From the NCBI GenBank assembly GCA_943329165.2, contig CALQCV020000036.1, positions 1-11,925 on the forward strand: a stretch of DNA of 11,925 nucleotides, given 5' to 3'. Made by a program: the position numbers and the translations under genes. The stretch comes from Candidatus Nitrotoga sp. CP45. GTDB taxonomy: Bacteria > Bacteroidota > Bacteroidia > Flavobacteriales > Flavobacteriaceae. The notes beneath the pieces were generated by a model that saw only the letters and a list, made by a program, of their open reading frames with translations, ran no database searches and was not told where the DNA came from. Below are positions 6,768 through 11,925 of the stretch, piece by piece; position 1 is the stretch's first letter; each line of letters starts with the position of its first letter.

Positions 6768-7155
6768 TGATATCCAAAATGTATTGTGGCGGCGCAACAG
6801 GTTTCCCAGAATTTATATCCACAAAAACCAACAAAAAATATGCAGTTGTTAACAACTCGCCATTTTCATTAATGATTTCGCAATCGAATTCTACCTTCAC
6901 TGTCGTTTGACTTTTAAACTTGGTTATCACTGTAAGTAAATCATCATAACGTGCTGGCTTTTTGTAATTTAAAGTCATAGACACAATTGGAAGTGCAATT
7001 CCGCTCTGCTCAAGTGATTTATACGAAATCCCTTTGTTTCTAAGCCATTCCACGCGTCCCATTTCAAAATAAGGCACATAATTGCCATGATATACGACAC
7101 TCATTTGGTCGGTTTCAGAGTAACGTACTCTTATATTAATTCGATGTTCTTTCAT
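6757..7155 (-). CDS. Acyl-CoA thioesterase, YbgC/4-hydroxybenzoyl-CoA thioesterase family
   Basis: A 132-residue single hotdog-fold thioesterase hydrolysing acyl-CoA thioesters in the cytoplasm. The catalytic segment RYSETDQMSVVYHGNYVPYF (11-30) matches the YbgC family: D16 is the catalytic aspartate and H23-x-N-Y the conserved histidine block, followed by the long hotdog helix EMGRVEWLRNKG (31-42). The strands at 60-125 complete the fold. In Proteobacteria ybgC sits with tol-pal and acts on short acyl-CoA or acyl-ACP; here it stands next to dnaA, so a Tol-Pal link is not supported by context. The gene is divergent from dnaA across a 187-bp spacer and ends 11 bp inside the yigZ-like gene. No canonical promoter is obvious. 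The best candidate, CAACAATA 7197-7204 (a -7 box on the - strand), lacks a correctly spaced -33 element. Confidence 0.9.
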   Translation of the reverse strand: MKEHRINIRVRYSETDQMSVVYHGNYVPYFEMGRVEWLRNKGISYKSLEQSGIALPIVSMTLNYKKPARYDDLLTVITKFKSQTTVKVEFDCEIINENGELLTTAYFLLVFVDINSGKPVAPPQYILDIINA

Positions 7156-7181
7156 CTGATTTTTTTGCTTTTAATCTATAA

Positions 7182-7219
7182 TTGATTTTTTTATTACAAC
7201 AATAATTTTAAAAAATCAA
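7182..7219. repeat. Perfect 10-bp inverted repeat in the thioesterase-dnaA spacer
   Basis: TTGATTTTTT (7182-7191) is the exact reverse complement of AAAAAATCAA (7210-7219), with an 18-base spacer. It lies just upstream of the thioesterase start and upstream of the dnaA promoter. It could be an operator, a stem in the thioesterase leader, or a chance product of A/T tracts. Confidence 0.4.
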
Positions 7220-7247
7220 GGTCGTTTTAATTTTTTTCTAACAAATT

Positions 7248-7256
7248 TTATTCACA
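7248..7256 (+). promoter_or_regulatory. Consensus DnaA box upstream of dnaA
   Basis: TTATTCACA fits the DnaA-box consensus TTATNCACA at every position. It overlaps the putative dnaA promoter elements and lies 87 bases before the dnaA start codon, a classic arrangement for autorepression by DnaA. It is the only perfect match I found in the spacer. Confidence 0.55.
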
Positions 7257-7289
7257 TATTTGTAGCCCCGAAAAACATAAAAATATTTG
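7255..7289 (+). promoter_or_regulatory. Candidate dnaA promoter region
   Basis: Two alternative readings fit. In one, CATATTTG (7255-7262) is a -7 element (7 of 8 to TAnnTTTG). In the other, its TTTG (7259-7262) is the -33 element and AATATTTG (7282-7289, 7 of 8) the -7 element, with 19 bases between. The second has correct spacing and predicts a start near 7295, inside the following hairpin. Either would be occluded or affected by DnaA at 7248-7256. Confidence 0.4.
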
Positions 7290-7316
7290 ATATTTTTTTA
7301 TGTTGAATATCAAATA
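7284..7316. promoter_or_regulatory. Perfect 11-bp inverted repeat in the dnaA leader
   Basis: TATTTGATATT (7284-7294) pairs exactly with AATATCAAATA (7306-7316) around an 11-base loop, 26 bases before the dnaA ATG. It could be an operator for a dimeric regulator, or an mRNA stem if transcription starts at the upstream promoter. It is not followed by a T-run and so is not a terminator. Confidence 0.5.
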
Positions 7317-7342
7317 ACTAATTACATTAATTTAAACCAAAA

Positions 7343-8770
7343 ATGAGCAAAACTGCGCAATCGGTGTGGGAAAACTGTCTGTTATTTATAAAAGACAATA
7401 TTCAAGAGCAAGCTTTCAAAACTTGGTTTGAACCGATTAAGTCAGTTGAACTAACAGATAACGCCTTGTACATTCAAGTTCCGAGTAAATTCTTTTATGA
7501 ATGGCTCGAAGAACATTATGTGAAATTATTAAAAGTAGCGTTAACTAAAGAACTTGGGAAAAATGCAAAGTTACTCTATAAAATTAAAATGGAGAACACA
7601 TATGGAAATAAACAACCATTTACGGAACAACTACCAAGTGCTCACCGTAGCCCAATAAAATCACAAGATGTTGATGCTCCTTTTAAAAATCTAAATCCAG
7701 AGTTAAAAAATCCTTTTGTAATTCCGGGAATTAGAAACTTAAAAATTGAGTCGCAGCTTAATCCAAATTATAGTTTTGACAATTTCCTTGAAGGTGATTC
7801 TAACAGATTAGCACGTTCAGCTGGTATGGCTGTTGCCAATAAGCCTGGAGGAACATCATTTAATCCTTTATTAATTTTTGGCGGCGTTGGCTTAGGAAAA
7901 ACGCATTTAGCTCACGCTATTGGTGTTGAAATCAAAGATAAATATCCTGAAAAAACCGTTTTATACATTTCGGCTGAAGTATTCACGCAACAATATATCG
8001 ACTCGGTTAAGAAAAATAACAGAAACGATTTTATCCATTTCTATCAATTGATTGATGTGTTGATAATTGATGATGTTCAATTCCTTTCCGGAAAAACAGG
8101 AACACAAGATGTATTCTTCCATATTTTCAATTACTTACACCAAAACGGCAAGCAAGTAATTCTTACTTCTGATAAAGCGCCAGTTGACATGCAAGATATT
8201 GAACAACGTTTGTTATCTCGTTTCAAATGGGGTTTATCTGCCGAATTACACCAACCAGATTACGAAACCAGAATTTCTATCTTAAAAAATATTTTATATC
8301 GCGATGGTGTTGAAATGCCTGATGAAATTATAGAATATGTGGCTAGAAACATCAAGTCAAACGTACGAGAATTAGAAGGCGCTATTATTTCGTTGATCGC
8401 TCAATCTTCTTTCAATAAAAAAGAAGTGACTTTAGATTTGGCTAAAAATGTAGTTGAGAAGTTTGTCAAAAATGTGAAACGAGAAATCTCGATTGAATAT
8501 ATTCAAAAAGTTGTTTCTGATTATTTCCAATTAGATTTAGACACCTTACAATCAAAAACTAGAAAGCGTCACGTTGTTCAGGCTCGACAATTAGCCATGT
8601 TTTTTGCTAAGAAATTTACAAAGTCGTCTTTAGCAAATATTGGTTCCCAAATTGGGGACAGAGATCACGCTACGGTTCTTCACGCCTGCAAAACAGTTGA
8701 TAACTTAGTGTCGACTGATAAACAGTTCAAAAAATTTGTAGAAGATATTCATAAAAAATTATCGCTGTAA
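7343..8770 (+). CDS. dnaA: Chromosomal replication initiator protein DnaA
   Basis: DnaA binds DnaA boxes at oriC, melts the origin in its ATP form and loads the helicase. The 475-residue protein has all four domains. Domain I is about 1-80 (SVWENCLLFIKDNI...FKTWFEPIKSVEL), domain II a variable linker (about 85-135) and domain III the AAA+ ATPase (about 140-350). Domain III shows Walker A GGVGLGKTH (180-188), Walker B LIIDDVQFL (240-248), sensor 1 LTSDKAP (274-280), arginine finger region QRLLSRFKWG (288-297) and sensor 2 NVRELEGA (340-347). Domain IV (about 380-475) holds the DNA-binding signature GDRDHATVLHA (438-448). No key residue is missing. The ATG at 7343 follows an A-rich stretch without a Shine-Dalgarno. 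The gene heads a run with the tyrosine phosphatase 39 bases downstream, though the latter has its own candidate promoter. Confidence 0.98.
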   Translation: MSKTAQSVWENCLLFIKDNIQEQAFKTWFEPIKSVELTDNALYIQVPSKFFYEWLEEHYVKLLKVALTKELGKNAKLLYKIKMENTYGNKQPFTEQLPSAHRSPIKSQDVDAPFKNLNPELKNPFVIPGIRNLKIESQLNPNYSFDNFLEGDSNRLARSAGMAVANKPGGTSFNPLLIFGGVGLGKTHLAHAIGVEIKDKYPEKTVLYISAEVFTQQYIDSVKKNNRNDFIHFYQLIDVLIIDDVQFLSGKTGTQDVFFHIFNYLHQNGKQVILTSDKAPVDMQDIEQRLLSRFKWGLSAELHQPDYETRISILKNILYRDGVEMPDEIIEYVARNIKSNVRELEGAIISLIAQSSFNKKEVTLDLAKNVVEKFVKNVKREISIEYIQKVVSDYFQLDLDTLQSKTRKRHVVQARQLAMFFAKKFTKSSLANIGSQIGDRDHATVLHACKTVDNLVSTDKQFKKFVEDIHKKLSL

Positions 8771-8782
8771 ATCCTTTTTGAG

Positions 8783-8790
8783 TAAGTTTG
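8783..8790 (+). promoter_or_regulatory. Candidate -7 promoter element of the tyrosine phosphatase gene
   Basis: TAAGTTTG matches TAnnTTTG completely and lies 19 bases before the ATG at 8810, a position that would give a short leader. No TTG is seen 17-23 bases upstream, so the promoter may be weak or require help. Confidence 0.42.
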
Positions 8791-8809
8791 CGTTGTACAT
8801 TCACACAAT

Positions 8810-9277
8810 ATGCCCGTTAAAATTTTAATGGTTTGTTTAGGAAATATTTGCCGATCACCATTGGCAGAAGGCCTTCTTGCTGCTAAACTTCCTCAAAATA
8901 AATTTATAGTTGACTCTGCTGGAACAGGAAATTACCATATAGGTAAACAACCCGACCAACGCTCTGTCTTAACGGCACAAAAAAACGGTATTGATATAAC
9001 ATATCAAAAAGCAAGACAATTTACACCTAGCGATTTTGAAGAATTTGATTATATCTATGTTATGGACAATTCGAATTATGACCATGTTATTAAATTGGCA
9101 AAAAAAGAGGAGCACAGACAGAAAGTGCAACTAATTCTTAACGATTTGTTTCCCGGTGATAATGTCGATGTTCCAGATCCTTATTATGGATTGCAAAATG
9201 GTTTTGATATGGTTTATGAAATGCTTGACGAAACTTGCGATATTTTAGCCAAAAAACTAATCGAGAAACATCCATGA
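8810..9277 (+). CDS. Low-molecular-weight protein tyrosine phosphatase
   Basis: A cytoplasmic 155-residue phosphatase of the low-molecular-weight class. The P-loop VCLGNICRSP (8-17) gives the C-x5-R motif with nucleophile C9 and R15, plus the family's second cysteine C14. The general-acid loop is VPDPYYG (121-127) with D123. SAGTGNYHIGKQPDQRS (36-52) and VMDNSNYDHV (84-93) are the other conserved blocks. The family removes phosphate from tyrosine, for example on tyrosine kinases controlling polysaccharide export, but no kinase or capsule gene is present here, and some members act on phosphoarginine. Location between dnaA and an RsmI-like methyltransferase is, as far as I recall, common in Flavobacteria. 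The next gene starts 51 bases downstream. Confidence 0.94.
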   Translation: MPVKILMVCLGNICRSPLAEGLLAAKLPQNKFIVDSAGTGNYHIGKQPDQRSVLTAQKNGIDITYQKARQFTPSDFEEFDYIYVMDNSNYDHVIKLAKKEEHRQKVQLILNDLFPGDNVDVPDPYYGLQNGFDMVYEMLDETCDILAKKLIEKHP

Positions 9278-9328
9278 AATGCTTTAGCATTACATCTGAC
9301 ATATAAAAAACATTAAAAAAAAGAGCAG

Positions 9329-10051
9329 ATGAAACCAGTAGAATTGAGAGGTAAACTTTATTTAATTCCAACTACTTTGGGAGAAATGAATCCTCATGAT
9401 GTTTTACCGCTAACCGTAAAAAGAGCCATAGATTTTATCGACGACTACATTGTTGAAAATGAAAAAACAGCTCGGAAATTCATCAAATCTATTCATCCTG
9501 AAAAAGTTCAAAACAGTTTAAGAATTTCTACTCTAAATAAGCGAACTGAAGTTTCCGAACACAATGCCATGATTGCTCCGTGTCTTAATGGTTTAAACAT
9601 TGGTTTAATGAGTGAAGCCGGTTGTCCCGGAGTTGCTGATCCCGGAGCTGTTATAGTAAAAATTGCTCACGAAAAAGGCATACAGGTTGTGCCTTTGGTT
9701 GGGCCCTCCTCTATCCTATTAGCAATGATGGGATCTGGAATGAACGGTCAGAGTTTTGCCTTTAATGGGTATCTTCCAATTGATAAAGGCGACAAAAAAT
9801 CTGCTTTAAAAAACTTTGAAAATATATCTAGCACAAAAGATCAATCTCAGATTTTTATTGAAACACCGTATAGAAATAATAAATTATTAGAAGATTTATT
9901 GCAGATATTACAACCCAATACACATCTTTGCATCGCCACTGATATTACCTTACCAACCGAATTTATAAAAACGTTTCGCGTGGCAGATTGGAAAAAAATA
10001 AAGGTTGATTTACACAACCGGCCTACTATTTTTATTATTCACAAGATGTAA
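9329..10051 (+). CDS. RsmI-like SAM-dependent methyltransferase (tetrapyrrole methylase fold)
   Basis: A 240-residue protein of the RsmI/tetrapyrrole-methylase superfamily. Conserved blocks are KLYLIPTTLGE (9-19), GLMSEAGCPGVADPGA (92-107), corresponding to the SDAGTPxxSDPG of true RsmI, and PLVGPSSILLAMMGSGMNGQSFAFNGYLP (122-150). FIETPYRNNKLLEDLL (176-191) corresponds to FYEAPHR of RsmI. RsmI methylates the ribose of C1402 in 16S rRNA. The altered motifs and the different N-terminus (no GTLYVVATPIGN) suggest a paralogue common in Bacteroidota rather than RsmI itself, and its substrate is unknown. It follows the phosphatase by 51 bases on the same strand. Its stop codon directly abuts the stop of the convergent secreted protein (10051/10052), with no clear terminator between. 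Confidence 0.86.
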   Translation: MKPVELRGKLYLIPTTLGEMNPHDVLPLTVKRAIDFIDDYIVENEKTARKFIKSIHPEKVQNSLRISTLNKRTEVSEHNAMIAPCLNGLNIGLMSEAGCPGVADPGAVIVKIAHEKGIQVVPLVGPSSILLAMMGSGMNGQSFAFNGYLPIDKGDKKSALKNFENISSTKDQSQIFIETPYRNNKLLEDLLQILQPNTHLCIATDITLPTEFIKTFRVADWKKIKVDLHNRPTIFIIHKM

Positions 10052-10687
10052 TTATTTTACCTGAGCGTTTTTTACAGCTTTAATTCCGGCAGTTTCAAAT
10101 CCACCAAAATCTTTCATGTACGTTTTAACTGAAGTGCCGTAATCGTCTTTGCATTTTTTCTCCCCATTTGAATTCAAAAATCGTTTTACCGATCCTGAAC
10201 CACCTAAATGTGCTGCTGCTAAAATTCCAGACTCTGTTATTTTAACTCCATCAACTACTTTTCCATCAAAATAGCTAATATAATCTCGCAATTCATATTT
10301 GTTTTTAGAGAGTAATGCTACGAATGCTTTTTCTTGAAGTCTTGGGTTATTCATAAAACCGACGCTATCATTAATACCAATAGATTTTAAAGTTTCAATA
10401 CCAAATTGGTATTTTCCCATATAGCCTAAACTATTTATTTTTCCATATTTGCCTTGTGACTCTTTATGAGCAACTGCTTCTTTAAAACCAATAAAGAACC
10501 TACCCGTAAAAGGAATTTTTAATCTAAAATAATCAATGCTGTTTTGAGAAGGAAAAATATAAGATTGACCTACATTTTCATCAGCAAATAAGAAGCTGCT
10601 GATTTGGGAAGTGTAAGGCTTAAAACCTGAGCTTATGAAAGCTACAGTTAGTAGGATTGTTGTGTAAAAAATTCCTTTTTTTATCAT
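10052..10687 (-). CDS. Secreted lytic-transglycosylase-like (lysozyme-fold) protein
   Basis: A 211-residue protein starting with a likely signal peptide or anchor (MIKKG followed by a hydrophobic stretch, about 6-22). The C-terminal half resembles lysozyme-fold lytic transglycosylases. FKEAVAHKESQGKYGKINSLG (68-88) has the E-S of the catalytic-glutamate motif (E76), then GYMGKYQFG (88-96) as in the usual G-x-Q-x-x-P/F block. AAAHLGGSGSVKRFL (157-171) corresponds to the A-A-H/Y-N-x-G-G block. Residues about 25-65 match nothing I recognise. It would cleave peptidoglycan in the periplasm or outside the cell. I could not assign it to a named enzyme; phage-type lysozyme-like domains are an alternative. 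It is 96 bases downstream of the DUF2279 gene on the same strand but separated from it by a hairpin, so it probably has its own promoter. Confidence 0.7.
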   Translation of the reverse strand: MIKKGIFYTTILLTVAFISSGFKPYTSQISSFLFADENVGQSYIFPSQNSIDYFRLKIPFTGRFFIGFKEAVAHKESQGKYGKINSLGYMGKYQFGIETLKSIGINDSVGFMNNPRLQEKAFVALLSKNKYELRDYISYFDGKVVDGVKITESGILAAAHLGGSGSVKRFLNSNGEKKCKDDYGTSVKTYMKDFGGFETAGIKAVKNAQVK

Positions 10688-10733
10688 TTAAGGTTATTTC
10701 AAAGCGCTGTCACCATCTTGATATTTCCGGGAG

Positions 10734-10769
10734 CGAATATACAACTTAATTTATAAAATTGAATGTCAA
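10734..10769 (-). promoter_or_regulatory. Weak candidate promoter of the transglycosylase-like gene
   Basis: On the - strand TATATTCG (10741-10734) matches TAnnTTTG at 7 of 8 positions, and TTG at 10769-10767 lies 25 bases upstream, slightly beyond the usual spacing. A start near 10728 would give a leader of about 40 bases. Confidence 0.28.
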
Positions 10770-10775
10770 GTAGTT

Positions 10776-10807
10776 AAACTGCACTAAAAGTAGATGAAGT
10801 GCAGTTT
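10776..10807. terminator. Stem-loop across the stop codon of the DUF2279 gene
   Basis: AAACTGCACT (10776-10785) and AGTGCAGTTT (10798-10807) form a perfect 10-bp stem with a 12-base loop. The stop codon of the DUF2279 gene (10784-10786) begins inside one arm. In that gene's mRNA only three U residues end the stem, followed by AAC, so it is a weak intrinsic terminator at best, or an mRNA-stabilising or processing stem. Confidence 0.5.
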
Positions 10808-11701
10808 TGTTCCTCCTGAACCCTTGATTTCAAAAGTTGGAGCCGGAATCTTGATGGAATTAAAAACTGTTAAAATAGTCTTAACAAAATGTGATTTGGT
10901 TTCAATTTTTGTCAAATCAACGTCAAGTGAGAGGTAAAATTGTCTGAATCTTTTACTTTCGGGAAGAAAAATGGTATTAGTAAACTCATCATTTCCTGTA
11001 ATCATTCCTTCTGCCCCATAACCAACTGCCAGATTGAGCCATTTTGGAATTTTAGATGATTTTGTGAAGGAATAAATATTAGCAGAAAGCCAATACGTTT
11101 GTCCGTTATAATCTTTTAGAATTTTTTCCTGAATAGAGCTTCCTAAAACATTTGGTCTTGCAGAAGAATAAGGTGTTGTGTGAAAAGAAAATTTAGGAAC
11201 AATTCGCTGTTCCTTCCATAGCAATTCTTGTGAAACAAACAAAGCCGTTCCAGAAACATTAGCAGCGATATCGCCCCAGGAAGCACCCCAATTTGCCGAA
11301 CAACCATCAAAAACCTCAACCGCTGTCATAAATGCTAAACCTGAAGTTGAGCCATAAATTAGTTGACTTTTACGGTTTGCACCTGACCATTTCAAAGCAT
11401 TAGCGCCAAAACTTCCTAAATGATAGGCTGAAAAAACATGCCCAGCTTTATCCATTTGAAGCCATTCGGCATTGTCATTTATAAAATGAAAATTAGAACG
11501 AGGATAATCGGCATACCATATTTGATTCAACCCAATTAATGTTGCTGAACCAATGACAGCCTCGGAAATAACAAGTGTATTGAGACGCTTTTTGTTTAAA
11601 GTATCTGATGGCTTTAAAAAAGCATGAATAGAATTTTGAGCGACGATAATTTGGGAACACCAAAAAAACAAAAGTATAACTAGGCGCTTGGCTGCTTTCA
11701 A
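10784..11701 (-). CDS. DUF2279 (YfiM-like) predicted exported protein
   Basis: A 305-residue protein with an N-terminal signal peptide (MKAAKRLVILLFFWCSQIIVAQ, cleavage probably after VAQ). The centre carries the DUF2279/YfiM hallmarks: WLQMDKAGHVFSAYHLG (80-96), with a conserved D-K-x-x-H, and EVFDGCSANWGASWGDIAANVSG (129-151), with F-D-G, W-G and D-x-x-A-N. Residues about 170-305 form a tail with probable beta strands, richer in Phe and Tyr. The family is uncharacterised; the conserved H, D and N residues suggest a buried or catalytic site. The start is TTG at 11699-11701, two bases after the mltG stop. The next upstream in-frame codon that could initiate is an unfavourable ATT, and the next ATG is residue 83, far inside the domain. 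Tight spacing implies translation coupled to mltG. Confidence 0.8.
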   Translation of the reverse strand: MKAAKRLVILLFFWCSQIIVAQNSIHAFLKPSDTLNKKRLNTLVISEAVIGSATLIGLNQIWYADYPRSNFHFINDNAEWLQMDKAGHVFSAYHLGSFGANALKWSGANRKSQLIYGSTSGLAFMTAVEVFDGCSANWGASWGDIAANVSGTALFVSQELLWKEQRIVPKFSFHTTPYSSARPNVLGSSIQEKILKDYNGQTYWLSANIYSFTKSSKIPKWLNLAVGYGAEGMITGNDEFTNTIFLPESKRFRQFYLSLDVDLTKIETKSHFVKTILTVFNSIKIPAPTFEIKGSGGTKLHFIYF

Positions 11702-11703
11702 AA

Positions 11704-11925
11704 TTATCTATTTGTCCCTTGTTTGTTTAACCAATCAGCATATTTCTTAGCATTCACCTGATGTTGCTCATAAGTAGACGCAAAAACATGATAGCCAAAT
11801 TTTTCAACGCTTGCGCAGAAATAAATATAATCGTGTTTCTCTGCATTCAGAACAGCATCAATAGCGTCAACATCAGGCATGGCAATTGGCCATGGAGGCA
11901 AACCAATATTTTTATACGTATTGTA
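11704..11925 (-). CDS. mltG: Endolytic murein transglycosylase MltG, C-terminal end (5' partial)
   Basis: The frame is open to the right edge and gives 73 residues before TAA 11704-11706. YNTYKNIGLPPWPIAMPDVDAIDAVLNAEKHDYIYF matches the C-terminal YceG/MltG domain, where YNTY-x-x-x-GLPPGPI is the strongest signature. The following FGYHVFASTYEQHQ corresponds to the G-x-H-x-F-S-x-x-x-x-E-H-N segment. MltG is an inner-membrane enzyme that cuts nascent glycan strands and sets their length. The catalytic glutamate lies before the window, so activity cannot be judged. The Trp in place of the Gly of PPGP is unusual. The gene is followed at once by the DUF2279 gene. Confidence 0.88.
   Translation of the reverse strand, partial: YNTYKNIGLPPWPIAMPDVDAIDAVLNAEKHDYIYFCASVEKFGYHVFASTYEQHQVNAKKYADWLNKQGTNR

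Noticed and set aside
7156..7342. Chromosomal origin (oriC) in the dnaA spacer
   Set aside because: Only one consensus DnaA box is present. A near-match ATATCCACA at 6815-6823 is inside the thioesterase gene. A cluster of boxes would be needed.
9278..9291. Hairpin AATGC-TTTA-GCATT after the phosphatase gene as a terminator
   Set aside because: The stem is only 5 bp and has no adjoining T-run on the coding strand; the next gene probably belongs to the same transcript.

Overview
The window reads as chromosome of a Flavobacterium-like member of the Bacteroidota. The evidence is strong A+T richness, absence of clear Shine-Dalgarno sequences, several promoter elements of the Bacteroidota type (TAnnTTTG), and characteristic proteins: a dockerin-like secreted C-terminus, a Flavobacteria-type HisRS, and the neighbourhood thioesterase / dnaA / tyrosine phosphatase / RsmI-like methyltransferase. 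Nearly all of it is housekeeping coding sequence. No gap between genes exceeds 300 bases, and I see no RNA gene, insertion sequence or CRISPR.

Layout. 1-107: end of a secreted protein with an EF-hand/dockerin-like calcium loop. 207-1565 (-): hisS, convergent with it, with a weak hairpin between. 1727-2977 (+): a MacB/FtsX-type ABC permease. 3062-4480 (-): a two-gene unit, GNAT acetyltransferase then prmC. 4509-6767 (+): ribD, an HAD phosphatase and a YigZ/IMPACT protein, overlapping or nearly touching. 6757-7155 (-): a YbgC-type thioesterase, tail-to-tail with YigZ by 11 bp. 7343-10051 (+): dnaA, a low-molecular-weight tyrosine phosphatase and an RsmI-like methyltransferase. 10052-11925 (-): a secreted lytic-transglycosylase-like protein, a DUF2279 protein and the end of mltG.

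How the genes work together. HisRS, PrmC and the RsmI-like enzyme serve translation. RibD makes a phosphorylated riboflavin precursor that must then be dephosphorylated, so the HAD phosphatase overlapping it by 8 bp is a good candidate for that step (inference). The last three genes concern the cell envelope; MltG and the transglycosylase-like protein both act on peptidoglycan. The dnaA control region holds a consensus DnaA box overlapping a promoter element, and two perfect inverted repeats.

The most unusual observation is that prmC carries two stretches of intergenic-repeat character within its reading frame: an 18-codon segment built around a G+C-rich palindrome, just before the catalytic NPPY motif, and a 31-bp purine/pyrimidine tract just before the SAM-binding motif. 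A third repeat supplies the end of the GNAT gene and the start codon of prmC. Other degenerate repeats lie in nearby spacers. I did not find a convincing new defence, mobile or biosynthetic system.
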